In this document: piece after piece, positions 1-9,886 of the stretch
Numbering within the stretch: the first letter of the stretch is position 1
Layout of the letters: each line of letters begins with the position of its first letter
DNA from: SKZT01 sp964478625
GTDB lineage: Bacteria > Desulfobacterota > Desulfobacteria > Desulfobacterales > SKZT01
Direction of reading: 5' to 3'
DNA: 64,000 nucleotides
Assembly: GCA_964478625.1 (NCBI GenBank)
Contig: CAYZJH010000002.1
Span: forward strand, 62,001-126,000
Translations under genes and position numbers: made by a program
The notes under the pieces: model-generated
The model's database searches: none
What the model was told of the DNA's origin: nothing
What the model saw: the letters and a program-made list of their open reading frames with translations, nothing else

Positions 1-570
1 AATCGCCGCCATATCCTCTCGATGTGTTTCAGCGGCAGTAAAAGGTTTCCAGGGAGAAACACGAAGTCGGCTTAATTTAAGCCCTCCCCAGAACCAACGC
101 TTCCCAACGGTAACCCATTTATGGACCGATTTGAAATATTTGGGGAACATTTTTCTCAACAAATGAGCTTTTGGCGTACCGATAAATACTCGAGGCTGAC
201 TTTCCTTCAGGCATCGAAGCATCCCGTTGATCCCCATTCCCGGGTCCACAACGACAGGAATCGCTCCGATTTTAAATAGCGCAAAAGTAATGGTAAAAAA
301 ATCAGGCCCCGGTCTGACCATCAAAACAGTCCTGTCTCCAAGACCTATACCTGCTTCTGTCAGGCCGGCAGCGAGCATATCTGTTTGTTTTTCCAGCTGA
401 AGAAAAGTCAGGTGAGCATATGCACGGTGGCCGTTACGATCTCTGGTTACAGGATAGACAACTGCACGTTTATAAGGATGAATATTGGCCTGTCGGCTAA
501 GAAGTGTGGAAATATTCACCACATCACGGTTTGAAATGGTAAGGGTTTTTGGGTGATCTATATTTTCCAT
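1..570 (-). CDS. oleC: OleC-like AMP-dependent acyl ligase, N-terminal part (cut by window edge)
   Basis: Reading the minus strand from the ATG at 570 gives 190 open codons that run off the left edge. The segment looks like the N-terminus of an AMP-forming acyl ligase, with the stretches AGIGLGDRTVLMVRPG and FALFKIGAIPVVVDPGMG typical of acyl-CoA synthetases and OleC. The ATP-binding P-loop lies outside the window. It starts 7 nt after the oleB stop and is the last visible gene of the pfaC-oleA-oleB-oleC unit. In the known olefin pathway OleC converts the beta-hydroxy acid from OleA/OleD into a beta-lactone using ATP. The family is visible in the sequence. The OleC role, rather than a general fatty acyl-CoA ligase, is inferred from oleA and oleB alongside. 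Confidence 0.8.
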   Translation of the reverse strand, partial: MENIDHPKTLTISNRDVVNISTLLSRQANIHPYKRAVVYPVTRDRNGHRAYAHLTFLQLEKQTDMLAAGLTEAGIGLGDRTVLMVRPGPDFFTITFALFKIGAIPVVVDPGMGINGMLRCLKESQPRVFIGTPKAHLLRKMFPKYFKSVHKWVTVGKRWFWGGLKLSRLRVSPWKPFTAAETHREDMAAI

Positions 571-577
571 GATTGTG

Positions 578-1477
578 TTATTTCAAAAAATGATTGATAG
601 AGTTTAAAACATTCTCAGGCACATCCTCAAGGATATAATGGCCCGCCTGGGAAAACTGATATACCTGTGCATCTGGAAACCGTTGCCGCCACTGCAGAAG
701 AAAATCTTTATCAAACACAAAATCTTTCATACCCCAGCAAATCAGCATGGGTTTATTTCTTAATCGAAAAAGATTTCGTTCCGTATTGCTTACCATAGAA
801 TAGCTGAAATCGGAAGGGGTAAGAGGAATATCCTGAACAAATTTTAAAATGGCCAACCGATTCTGAGGGCAGTTGTAAGGCGCGACAAATGCTCTTTTTG
901 TGTCTTTGTCAAGGCCTTTTTTACTGGCCATGTATAATGCGGCTTTGGCAAACAAATTAAATTTTAAGATAGCGGGTTTAGAAATAAATGTCAGGTTGCG
1001 GGCTATTTGCAACCGGAGCGGAAGGTTTTTTTTCTTGGGCAGAAAAAAAGCAGCGGTGTTTAAGATTACAAGTTGCTTGATTCGTTCAGGATTGCGAACC
1101 GCGTAAGCCATGCCGATCATGCCGCCCCAATCATGCAAAATTAACGTGATATTTTTATTTATTTTAAGTTGATCCAGAAAAATGCTCAAATCTTCAACAC
1201 GACTATGAAGCCTGAAATCATATTGGGAATCATCGGGTTTTTGGGATAAACCACATCCGATATGATCCGGTACCAAACACCGATATTTCGGAGAAAGCCC
1301 CTTGACCAGAGAGCGAAAATAGAAAGACCACGTCGGATTCCCGTGAAGCATCACCACAGGTTCCCCGGAACCTTCATCCAGGAAATGGTAATCAAATCCC
1401 CGGATTTTCATAAACTGAGAAGAAAACGGGTAGAGTTTTTTGAATGTTCTGGTACTCAAAAAAGGATCAAACGACAT
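578..1477 (-). CDS. oleB: OleB-like alpha/beta-hydrolase (beta-lactone decarboxylase)
   Basis: This 299-residue alpha/beta-hydrolase belongs to the haloalkane-dehalogenase-like group. It has the oxyanion motif HGNPTW (residues 45-50), a nucleophile-elbow Asp at 116 in HDWGG, and a catalytic His near the C-terminus in AGHYILED. OleB enzymes carry this Asp nucleophile and decarboxylate the beta-lactone made by OleC to a cis-olefin. The ATG at 1477 is preferred over an in-frame upstream ATG (1510) that would sit inside oleA; 1477 follows the oleA stop by 5 nt. A haloalkane dehalogenase is possible from sequence alone, but position between oleA and oleC argues strongly for OleB. Confidence 0.85.
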   Translation of the reverse strand: MSFDPFLSTRTFKKLYPFSSQFMKIRGFDYHFLDEGSGEPVVMLHGNPTWSFYFRSLVKGLSPKYRCLVPDHIGCGLSQKPDDSQYDFRLHSRVEDLSIFLDQLKINKNITLILHDWGGMIGMAYAVRNPERIKQLVILNTAAFFLPKKKNLPLRLQIARNLTFISKPAILKFNLFAKAALYMASKKGLDKDTKRAFVAPYNCPQNRLAILKFVQDIPLTPSDFSYSMVSNTERNLFRLRNKPMLICWGMKDFVFDKDFLLQWRQRFPDAQVYQFSQAGHYILEDVPENVLNSINHFLK

Positions 1478-1482
1478 AATTT

Positions 1483-2538
1483 TCACCAGTCCACCCCGAG
1501 CATTAAACAATTGAGGCCGCTTCCGATTCCAAAAAATCCCACAAAATCATTCTGACTCAAAAACTCGCGTTCATCCGCAATGGCGGCGGTAATCGGAAGC
1601 GAAACAGTTCCGATATTTCCTAAAAAACGATAGGTAGTGAAATCTTTTTCAGGGGAGATACCCAGAGATTCCAGAATTGTTTTCTGGTGGGCTGACCCTA
1701 CCTGGTGACAAATGACTTTATCAGGCTTTTCATCGGATAAGTGCAGTGCATTTTTAAAAGCCCGGTATGTCAATATCCCGAGTGCAACCCCATGTCTAAG
1801 CACACCAACGGAATCCGTTTCCATCACCACCGGAAAACTCGCGGGAATTCCGGTATCCGGACCCCACCGGCATAACCCATGATGTTCGACAGCATTTCTG
1901 ACGACAGCACCTTTCAGACGATGGCCTTGTTCAGTCAGCGTATGGTCTGTCATCAGAACGGCAACCGCTCCGGAACCACCTGTCAGCGTGGCCAATGATT
2001 TTTTGAAATATTCCATGCTTGGCTCTTTTAAAAGACGTTCTATGGTCAATTCAACGATCTGGCGCGATGATTCACACGACACGATCAGCCCGGCTCGAAT
2101 CTGCCCCAACTCAATCGCATTAGCCACCTGAATCATTGCATTCAGAACCCCTAAACAGGCATTGGAAATGTCATAAATCTGTGTGTGACCGGCCAATCCC
2201 AGCTCATTGGCAACAGCACAGGCAGTGGCAGGTTCCAGGTTGTCCCGACAAACACCGGCATAAATCAGCATTCCGATTTGAAAAGGGTCGATACCGGAAT
2301 TGTCCAATACCTTTTTGGCGGCTAGGGATGCTCCCTGGAACATTTTAAAATCGTGATCCCAGAATCGCCGTTCATAAATTCCCGTGATGGCTTCCAACTG
2401 ACCGATTTGAATATGAAGCGAGTCATATAATTGACCCAGCCTTAACTCCAGATCTTCAGACGTTACCACATTGGGTGCCAGTTCGTAGCCGATAGCCTCG
2501 ATAAAAACTTTTGAGTATGTGATTGCAAATCCGCTCAT
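1483..2538 (-). CDS. oleA: OleA-like thiolase-fold condensing enzyme (head-to-head acyl condensation)
   Basis: This 351-residue thiolase-fold protein of the KAS III/OleA group has its active-site Cys128 in SNACLG, a His in CHQVGSAHQ and an Asn in GNIGTVS. OleA condenses two fatty acyl-CoA molecules head to head to a beta-keto acid, the first step of long-chain olefin synthesis. Its ATG at 2538 overlaps the pfaC stop by four bases (ATGA), implying translational coupling to the megasynthase. oleB and oleC follow directly. The alternative of a FabH-like initiating KAS III is less likely because of the complete ole gene order. Confidence 0.87.
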   Translation of the reverse strand: MSGFAITYSKVFIEAIGYELAPNVVTSEDLELRLGQLYDSLHIQIGQLEAITGIYERRFWDHDFKMFQGASLAAKKVLDNSGIDPFQIGMLIYAGVCRDNLEPATACAVANELGLAGHTQIYDISNACLGVLNAMIQVANAIELGQIRAGLIVSCESSRQIVELTIERLLKEPSMEYFKKSLATLTGGSGAVAVLMTDHTLTEQGHRLKGAVVRNAVEHHGLCRWGPDTGIPASFPVVMETDSVGVLRHGVALGILTYRAFKNALHLSDEKPDKVICHQVGSAHQKTILESLGISPEKDFTTYRFLGNIGTVSLPITAAIADEREFLSQNDFVGFFGIGSGLNCLMLGVDW

Positions 2539-5500
2539 GAGCCTACTCCCAAATTTGACAGCCTGATTCCAAAATCGTTCATTGAATAGATGACAAGACC
2601 GTCTACTTTCAAGTATCCATCGGCAATGATCATTGGATAGGGATTTTCCTGAATTTCTTTGATGATGGCTTCTACCTGAATCATTTTATTTGACGGAATA
2701 ACCTGCCCGCGATAGCTCCAGGTGTGAGGTTTTCCACCCACCATTTCAAAACGATGCGAGTTGATCAGTTTTTCCCAACGCTTGATGGCCACAAATTTTA
2801 GCAGCTGTAAAAAAGATTCAATCCCCAGGCTTCCGGGGCAGACCGGATCCTGATAAAAATGAGCTTTGAAAAACCATTCTTCAGGATTAACTTTTTTGAC
2901 TCCGCGTATAAAACCCAACCCAAGGGGACCACCATCAGGTATATAAGATTCGACGATATCGATCATTAACAAAGCCCCTGCCGGCAACGCTAGTTTTGAT
3001 TGCTGGACCGAATGGGGACCATCCGGAAAAAACGGGGCTTCTTTGGGAAGATTTTCAGCGACCGATCTTCGGCATTCTTCTTCCGTGGGATCATAAATGA
3101 TTTTTTTCACTTCCCGGATACCGACCTGCTGGTTTAATGCTTCTGATGTAAAAAAACCGAAGTAGGTGTTTCCTTCATATACGATTTGATTTTTCTGAAT
3201 AACTTTGAAATCGAAATACTCAATGATCATATCCCCTGCTTCAGATACTTTGGTCAGACGACTTTTCATGGTTAAAGGGCCATTTTCAGGAAATACATCA
3301 CCCGATGCCGTTGCACGCCCTCCCAGGTTTCTGAATTTTAGATCCTTATTGCTCTTTAAGGCTGAACCCGCATAGGCGGCAAGCCAACCGCAAGGTTGCA
3401 AAGCGATTTCGAGAAGCACACAAAAAGGAAGTGAACCTGTTCGGTTGGCTCTATAGTACCATGCATTTAACGGCATGTCGTATTCAGCCTCAATCCAACC
3501 GTCCGGTTTTAAAATCCAGGGTTCGGGATCAACCCTGGTTACACGATCCATAAAAGAATAGGGGGGACCAGGAAGTCTTGCGATTTTGCGATCATTGTCA
3601 AAAATTTCATACGGCTTTCCGAAAGCTTCCGATGGCTTTCCGACCGCAAATGCAAGGATACGATCACGATCGTAATGAATTTTTTTGGGGATATTTTTAA
3701 ATTGTTTTGACTCTTTTGTTTTCTGGTTCCATACCCGATCCAGGTCATTTCGGGTTGCACCGGTCATTTTCATGCTCATGTCTTTGAAAAATACGATCGG
3801 CCGATTATCTGCGTATATGAGTGCGTCAGCAATCGCATAAGGTTCGGGAGAAAATCCGATTTCCTTTAAAAAAACTTCATAAATCACATGGCGGGTTTTG
3901 GGCGTAACAGGCCCGCGGCATTTGAGACGACTTTTAACACCAATCACAGGCTCAAAGCAGACTCCGGGTTTATGGGCAACCCATCCCATTCTCTGAAGCA
4001 AAATCCTGAGGGTGTGAGCACAACATTCATACATTAGCGTTCCCGGCATGACCATGTCATCCATGAAATGACAGGTGAGAAACCAGTCATCCGGATAAAT
4101 GTCGGCTTCAGCCCGGATACTTCCCAGTTTGTAACGTCCTCCGCCGGGATCAAGGCTTAAAACCCGATGGATTAATTTCATTCTCCCTCCCGGAAGTTTT
4201 AAGGAATCACTAATGGATATGCCATCAAATTGAGGACCAAAGCATCCGGAAAGATCACCCTTTCTTAATGCATCTATCTGCTGATCTTCGTAGAATTCAG
4301 GACCCAGAGGAAAGCTTGTGTATGGTTTGTAATCCGGAGGAGTTTTGCCCGGTACAAATTGGGTTTCTTCTTTTGTCAAAATGATTCCCCCGGAATTTTC
4401 AATCTCCTCTTCTGTGAAAAATCCTGCACATCCTTCCGTCATGGTGATGAAGTGCTCATTTCCGATGAAACCGTCAAAATGAAAAAAGAATAGATAAGTT
4501 TCTCCCTGTCTGACAAATTTTTCAATGTCGATTTCATATCGAATGGTATCACCGGGTTCAGGAAGACCTCGACTAAACAGGACCACAGCATCGAGAAGCC
4601 GATAGGTTCTGTGTCCTCTGACCTTAAGGTCTATTCCCAGATATGAACATAAAAAAAGATCTGCCTGCCCGGCTTCCACGGAAATGCACACCGGAGCACG
4701 ACCACCGTCAAGATACCACGCTCCTGGAACCACGTCGTGCTCGGTGATCACTTTTCCGGAAGTCAATGACCCTTTTTCCCCTTCCACTTTCAGGATTCTG
4801 TCCACCAGCATCAGGGGTTCATCAGGAAGACGGACTCTTGTGGGATAGGTATCCACCTCGGCGAATTCAGGGCCTAAAACCTTAGCCAGGGATCCTATGG
4901 CAAATTCCATGCACATGTCTCTGGAATAAGCTGGGATATCATTGGAAGGTTGAAGTTTTGGGTTATCTTCCATTTTTGAAACCGGTATTTCGGAATGAAT
5001 CAAAGCTTCCAACAATCTCGATTGAAATTGGAATGCCTCCATATAAGCCTGACCGGATTCCATTGAAAAATCCAAGAAGTTTTGATGCGCCTCTGCAGTG
5101 GCTTTGGTTGAATCATCCAGAGCTTGCATCAATTCAAAAAAGGGTTCGTGAAAAGGAATGATATTATTTCCCCCAGATGGATTTGTTTCTGGTTTTTTAA
5201 TATTTGGTTGTTCTAAATTGGTTTTTTGAATGTCGGGAATCATTGGAAAGCTAAGTTTGCTACCCACCGGAACATGGATAAGGCTATCGCGGGCTACAGT
5301 TTCTTTAACGCTGATGGGTTGAAAACGAGGATCAACTCCGTACAGTTTTTCCAGGTTTACGGAAATTCTTTCGGAAACCAGTGTTCCCAAGCATTTCAGC
5401 ACGGTAACATATTCACTCTCAGCGCGCACTGATGTTGAAATGGCAAGGTGAGGACGATCCTTGAGAATGGTACGAATCATCCTTGTACACGATGCGTGGG

Positions 5501-8500
5501 GTCCCATTTCCAGAAATACTCGGATACCATCTTCATAGGCCCGATTGACTGTCGCGGGAAAATCAAAACCAGATATGGCCTGCTTCAGGATTGACTCTGC
5601 TGCTTTTTCAGAGTCAATTTCATAAGCGCAGGCATCAGCGCAACTATAAAATCGAACGTTTTCAACAGGTTTTGTGGGAAATACATGAAGGTTTTTATAT
5701 GCATCGGCTACAGGAACGGCCGCATCACAATGTACGGTTACAACACCTTCCAAAAAAAATGCCTCACACCCTAATCTTTTGATGGTTTCGTTTATAGCCT
5801 CGGCTTTTCCGCCAATGACACATTCATGGGGGGTATTGACAATTAAAAGTCTTGCAAAGGAAATGTCCCGGATTACACTTTTGACCTTATCGGCCGGTCG
5901 GTTCACCACGGCTACCGACCATTTGAAAGGTTCATTCCGAGGAATATTCCAAGCCATTCGGGCAGATTTACAAGCTCCGGCAAGGTAATCGGAAAACAAA
6001 TCTGTGTTTTTCATCCTCTGAAGCATCTGCCCTCGGTCAGGCCATGCTTTCAAGGCAAAAAGTCCGGCCGATTCTCCCAGGCTGTAACCAATAACTGAAT
6101 CAGGACCTATTTCAAATGTTTTCATCAGGTTGGTCATAATACCACCATGCAAAACCTGTCCGAATATCATATGAAGTGCATCTGATTCCATTTCTTCATC
6201 AGCTTCCGATTCCCAGCCCGAGTCCCATGAGACACGCCAGGGCACAAAAATGTGAGGGATCAGCTGGGTTTTTAATTCTTCCGTATTAGAATCAAGATAA
6301 CGGAAAATTTCTGGCCACTGAACACCGATTTCCCTCCCCATACCCATAAAATGATTTCCTGAACCCGGAAAAACAAAGGCAATGGGTGCGGAGGGCCCTA
6401 ATGGTTCGGGAGTATATGCCACAAGGTTTCGGCCGTCGAACTCCTTTTTCTCTCCATTCAATATGGCTTTCCGGGCTGTTTCTATGCCTTTCGAAAGTTG
6501 AGATGGATTTTGGGCAATTATTGAAACTGCATGGTCATGCTTTGGATTTACCCCATGGGTTTGAAACCAAAGAGCAGCATGGTGCTCGAAAAATTTGGTT
6601 CCATATGCGTCACAATCGGTTATGAATTGCTCAAGAGAATGCAAATTATTTAAAAGGGTCGACTGATGATCCGCTGTCACGCAAAAAAGTCCTGTCTCTT
6701 TCAATCCCAGGGGCCGTTTTTGTTCCGTCTCTATCTTTTCGCAAACGTGATGACCGACACGATGACGTTCAAAAGTTTCTAACCCTCTTAAGATAACATG
6801 CATGCAGGTATCATCAGAAGTGATCGTTCCCGCGCAGGCAACCCGTGGCCCGTCATTGCGATTCCTCGCCCAGTATTGGCAAAAAGTTGGAATATGAAAA
6901 ACACCTTTTTGCCAGCAGGGTGATTCCGGTTTTTGATAATTTTTCAAGGGAGGAATCAGTTCATGGTATAGACAAAGGCAGGTCTTGACGACGGATGCAA
7001 GTCCCGATGCTGCGCCCGAATTTCCAATATTGGGAATAACGGTTCCAATGGCGCAAGCTTCATGACGCGGACGGGTGTTAAAAAAATAGTTAAGGGCTTC
7101 AGCCTCCATTGCATCATCTATGGTGTTTCCCGTTCCATGAGATTCAAAATAGCTGACACGATCCGGATTGACCTTTGCATCATCAAATGACGCACTCAGA
7201 GAACGGACATAGGTGCTGATTAGAGACGTATCCGCGTTGCTGTTTCCGGAATATCCAAACCCATCGACCACCGCATAAACCCGATCGCCATCAGCTATGG
7301 CATCATCCAAACGTTTCAGCACAATTGCTGCGGCCCCCTCGCCCGGCAAAGAGCCTTCTGACCGATGATCAAAAGAAAAAATCTCTCCCCGTTTCGACCA
7401 TGGTCTCCTGATATGAGTTGCAGTCACGTTTCGGATATCACCAGCTAAATCGATGGCGCCAACCAGAACCGAATCGGCCTCAAGGCGTTGCAAAGAACGA
7501 ACGCCGATTTCCAACGCCCGCAATCCGGAAGCTTCCTCCTGCGAAACAACAAAACTAGGGCCGCCAAATCCGAATTCCTTGGCAATTCTGCTTGCCACGA
7601 TTCCTCCAAGAGCACCCAAAGTGCGCGTGGCAGTCAGAGGAGGGGATAGACTGTCTTTTAGGGACTGAAGCCATAGAGATGTTTGTTTTTTATCAGGATG
7701 GATATTGATATCGTCTTTGAGCTGATCCACCTGGTTTTCAAGGTTCCATCGAAGATGAAAATTGGTGGCTTCAAAATCAAAAGAAATTCCGATGATTGCT
7801 CCCATAGCCGGACGCTTTTCCCGCAAGGCAAAGCCCGCATCTTTCATTGCCTGAGCCGCAACCTTGAGCATTAAAAGCTGCTGGGGTAGAATATCCTGAA
7901 TTTCCTTTGGCGGGATTCGGAAATCACCCAAGGCAATCTCTATATCTTCTAAATAATTTCCATAGGCTATAGATTCAACTGGAAAATTTTCCAATAGAGT
8001 ATCAGCACCCTTCCAGCGACTCGACGGGCGGTGGGTGATGGCGGTCTCTGCTTTAAAAATCAATTCCTGAAATTGTCGCAGGCAGGAACAATTACCGAAA
8101 AGAACGGCCATTCCCACCACGGCTACTTTTGGAATTTCTTTGATGCATGGGCCGACCTCAGCACCTTCACTGATATTGGTGATATTTTTTTCATTGTTTA
8201 GTCTGGGATTTTTTTCCGATTCTGAAAGATCGTATTCTTCCAGCAACAAATGAGCATTGATTCCACCAAACCCGAATGCGCTTACTGCCCCTCGGCGAGG
8301 TGTAATGGAATTTCTTTTTTTCCATTCTGATGCAACGGTTTGAACCCTGAAGGGCCCGTTTTTCAACGGGCTGTTTTCAGAAGCTTGACGGAAATTAATC
8401 GATGGAGGTATGGTTTTATGGTGCAATCCGAGAACGGTCTTTATCAATCCGGCAGCTCCCGCACCTGTCAACAGATGTCCGATATTCGATTTCACTGATC

Positions 8501-9572
8501 CGATAGCACACTGGCCGGAGGTTGTTCCATTAATACCATTCCAGAGCGTCATAAGGCTTGAAAGTTCGATGGTATCTCCAACCGGCGTGCCTGCCCCATG
8601 GCACTCAATATAATCAACATCCGAAGGCACCCACCCGGCAGACTGGTATGCCATTTTCATGGCCCTGACCTGGCCTTCACTGTCAGGGGCCAAAAGATTG
8701 GGTGTCATGTCGTTTGAAAGACCGATACCCTGAATCACAGCATATATGGTGTCCCGGGAGGCAACGGCATCTTTCAATCGCTTCAGCACCACAATTCCGG
8801 CTCCTTCTCCCACGACAAGCCCGTCAGCACTTTTGTCAAAAGGCGCACATCGGCCCGAAGGAGACAGGGCTCTCAACTGGCTGAATCCGACCTGCGTATA
8901 GAGGCATTCGGGCCTTGACACTCCCCCTGCAAGCATGGCGTCAGCTCTGAAGGACTGAAGTTCTTCACAGGCAAGTTTGACTGCATAAAGCGATGACGCA
9001 CAGGCTGCATCCAGTGTGTAGCTTCCGCCGCCCAGCCCCAAACCTTTTGCCAGAAGCGATGCCGGAAGGCTGGTAACTTTGGCTGCAAGGCAATCCTCAA
9101 CTGAAAGATTTGCGGGTTCAGGTTTTCCAAGAAGATGGGCTTTCAAGGAGGTTCCAAGAATTTTCCGGGTCAATCTGGACGAGCTGTCTGTGGGGAGGGC
9201 AATCGCCGCAAGGATAACCCCTGTTCGATTTTTGTCGAGGCTGTCGCTCTTGCAGTCCAAAAATGCGTCACGTCCTGCATGAAGAACAAAATGGTATAGG
9301 GGATCAAGTTGTCCGATTAGTTGAGGATCAAGATCGAGCCCGCTTAAATCGATCGAAAAAGGATCCACAAAACAGGCCCTAAGTGAATAGGCCTTATCTG
9401 GCATGGGATCACGATGGTACATGGTTTCTGGCGCTGCAATCCATCGATTTTCGGGAACCTTACGGGTCATGTCGACGCAAGTGACAATGTTGCGCCAGAA
9501 ATCTTCGATGCTTTTTGCGCCCGGAAATATTCCTCCCATTCCAACAATTGCTACGGGAACTTTTTTAACCAT
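2535..9572 (-). CDS. pfaC: PfaC-type PUFA/secondary-lipid synthase subunit (KS-CLF-AT-DH-DH)
   Basis: This 2345-residue megasynthase starts with a ketosynthase (about 1-450; Cys191 in DAACASS). A second KS-like domain (about 480-930) has Gln in place of the nucleophile (VSQEEASG), marking a chain-length factor. An acyltransferase follows (about 1060-1400; GSGNHFMGMG, Ser in GYSLGE, His in VTVHCDAA). The C-terminal third (about 1560-2345) contains four hot-dog units with signatures such as CHFMDDMVMPGTLMYE, LEIALQPCGWLA and HFYQDPVCPGSLGIES, so two FabA-like double hot-dog dehydratases. The AT inside the chain replaces a separate PfaB and recalls the myxobacterial arrangement. No ACP or ketoreductase is present; these would come from PfaA at 43379-50005. 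No clear Shine-Dalgarno precedes the ATG. The product cannot be read from sequence. Confidence 0.93.
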   Translation of the reverse strand: MVKKVPVAIVGMGGIFPGAKSIEDFWRNIVTCVDMTRKVPENRWIAAPETMYHRDPMPDKAYSLRACFVDPFSIDLSGLDLDPQLIGQLDPLYHFVLHAGRDAFLDCKSDSLDKNRTGVILAAIALPTDSSSRLTRKILGTSLKAHLLGKPEPANLSVEDCLAAKVTSLPASLLAKGLGLGGGSYTLDAACASSLYAVKLACEELQSFRADAMLAGGVSRPECLYTQVGFSQLRALSPSGRCAPFDKSADGLVVGEGAGIVVLKRLKDAVASRDTIYAVIQGIGLSNDMTPNLLAPDSEGQVRAMKMAYQSAGWVPSDVDYIECHGAGTPVGDTIELSSLMTLWNGINGTTSGQCAIGSVKSNIGHLLTGAGAAGLIKTVLGLHHKTIPPSINFRQASENSPLKNGPFRVQTVASEWKKRNSITPRRGAVSAFGFGGINAHLLLEEYDLSESEKNPRLNNEKNITNISEGAEVGPCIKEIPKVAVVGMAVLFGNCSCLRQFQELIFKAETAITHRPSSRWKGADTLLENFPVESIAYGNYLEDIEIALGDFRIPPKEIQDILPQQLLMLKVAAQAMKDAGFALREKRPAMGAIIGISFDFEATNFHLRWNLENQVDQLKDDINIHPDKKQTSLWLQSLKDSLSPPLTATRTLGALGGIVASRIAKEFGFGGPSFVVSQEEASGLRALEIGVRSLQRLEADSVLVGAIDLAGDIRNVTATHIRRPWSKRGEIFSFDHRSEGSLPGEGAAAIVLKRLDDAIADGDRVYAVVDGFGYSGNSNADTSLISTYVRSLSASFDDAKVNPDRVSYFESHGTGNTIDDAMEAEALNYFFNTRPRHEACAIGTVIPNIGNSGAASGLASVVKTCLCLYHELIPPLKNYQKPESPCWQKGVFHIPTFCQYWARNRNDGPRVACAGTITSDDTCMHVILRGLETFERHRVGHHVCEKIETEQKRPLGLKETGLFCVTADHQSTLLNNLHSLEQFITDCDAYGTKFFEHHAALWFQTHGVNPKHDHAVSIIAQNPSQLSKGIETARKAILNGEKKEFDGRNLVAYTPEPLGPSAPIAFVFPGSGNHFMGMGREIGVQWPEIFRYLDSNTEELKTQLIPHIFVPWRVSWDSGWESEADEEMESDALHMIFGQVLHGGIMTNLMKTFEIGPDSVIGYSLGESAGLFALKAWPDRGQMLQRMKNTDLFSDYLAGACKSARMAWNIPRNEPFKWSVAVVNRPADKVKSVIRDISFARLLIVNTPHECVIGGKAEAINETIKRLGCEAFFLEGVVTVHCDAAVPVADAYKNLHVFPTKPVENVRFYSCADACAYEIDSEKAAESILKQAISGFDFPATVNRAYEDGIRVFLEMGPHASCTRMIRTILKDRPHLAISTSVRAESEYVTVLKCLGTLVSERISVNLEKLYGVDPRFQPISVKETVARDSLIHVPVGSKLSFPMIPDIQKTNLEQPNIKKPETNPSGGNNIIPFHEPFFELMQALDDSTKATAEAHQNFLDFSMESGQAYMEAFQFQSRLLEALIHSEIPVSKMEDNPKLQPSNDIPAYSRDMCMEFAIGSLAKVLGPEFAEVDTYPTRVRLPDEPLMLVDRILKVEGEKGSLTSGKVITEHDVVPGAWYLDGGRAPVCISVEAGQADLFLCSYLGIDLKVRGHRTYRLLDAVVLFSRGLPEPGDTIRYEIDIEKFVRQGETYLFFFHFDGFIGNEHFITMTEGCAGFFTEEEIENSGGIILTKEETQFVPGKTPPDYKPYTSFPLGPEFYEDQQIDALRKGDLSGCFGPQFDGISISDSLKLPGGRMKLIHRVLSLDPGGGRYKLGSIRAEADIYPDDWFLTCHFMDDMVMPGTLMYECCAHTLRILLQRMGWVAHKPGVCFEPVIGVKSRLKCRGPVTPKTRHVIYEVFLKEIGFSPEPYAIADALIYADNRPIVFFKDMSMKMTGATRNDLDRVWNQKTKESKQFKNIPKKIHYDRDRILAFAVGKPSEAFGKPYEIFDNDRKIARLPGPPYSFMDRVTRVDPEPWILKPDGWIEAEYDMPLNAWYYRANRTGSLPFCVLLEIALQPCGWLAAYAGSALKSNKDLKFRNLGGRATASGDVFPENGPLTMKSRLTKVSEAGDMIIEYFDFKVIQKNQIVYEGNTYFGFFTSEALNQQVGIREVKKIIYDPTEEECRRSVAENLPKEAPFFPDGPHSVQQSKLALPAGALLMIDIVESYIPDGGPLGLGFIRGVKKVNPEEWFFKAHFYQDPVCPGSLGIESFLQLLKFVAIKRWEKLINSHRFEMVGGKPHTWSYRGQVIPSNKMIQVEAIIKEIQENPYPMIIADGYLKVDGLVIYSMNDFGIRLSNLGVGS

Positions 9573-9886
9573 ATTTTCTATAAAATCGGGGGAAAATGTC
9601 CAGGCACCGAATTTTCCCCCCGAGTATGTTCTTAAATGATTTAGGTGTTATTCCATTCCAATGTGAACGTCTTAGATACACAATTGCGCGTATTTTCGCA
9701 AGGGGCAAAATAAAAGGAACTGGAATGTCAATTCATTCGTTCCTCTGATTAACCACACAACGCGTCATCATTCCGATAAAAAGGCAATACTAGCCGAAGC
9801 CATATATTGAAATTAGATAATTCCAAGTCTTCCTTGAGTCGAAATCAATTCTTATGATATGCGTTAGGAAAAAGAAAGGGGGTTTA
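9573..9886. other. Divergent intergenic region between pfaC and fabI
   Basis: This 314-base gap separates pfaC (minus) from fabI (plus) and must hold both start regions. Apart from the hairpin at 9588-9620 there is a loose inverted pair, ATTCCATTCCAATG near 9651 and GGAACTGGAATG near 9717, which could be an operator shared by the two lipid genes. No convincing -35/-10 pair was found for either gene. The fabI ribosome binding site (AAAGGGGGTTT) is at the right end. Confidence 0.4.
9588..9620 (-). promoter_or_regulatory. Hairpin in the pfaC 5' leader
   Basis: A perfect 10-bp inverted repeat (GGGGGAAAAT at 9588-9597, ATTTTCCCCC at 9611-9620) with a 13-nt loop lies 16-48 nt upstream of the pfaC ATG. 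On the pfaC strand it is followed by GATTTTAT. No good ribosome binding site is visible between it and the ATG. It could be a weak attenuator, an mRNA-stability element or a translational control structure. Only the inverted repeat is observed; function is inferred. Confidence 0.5.
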
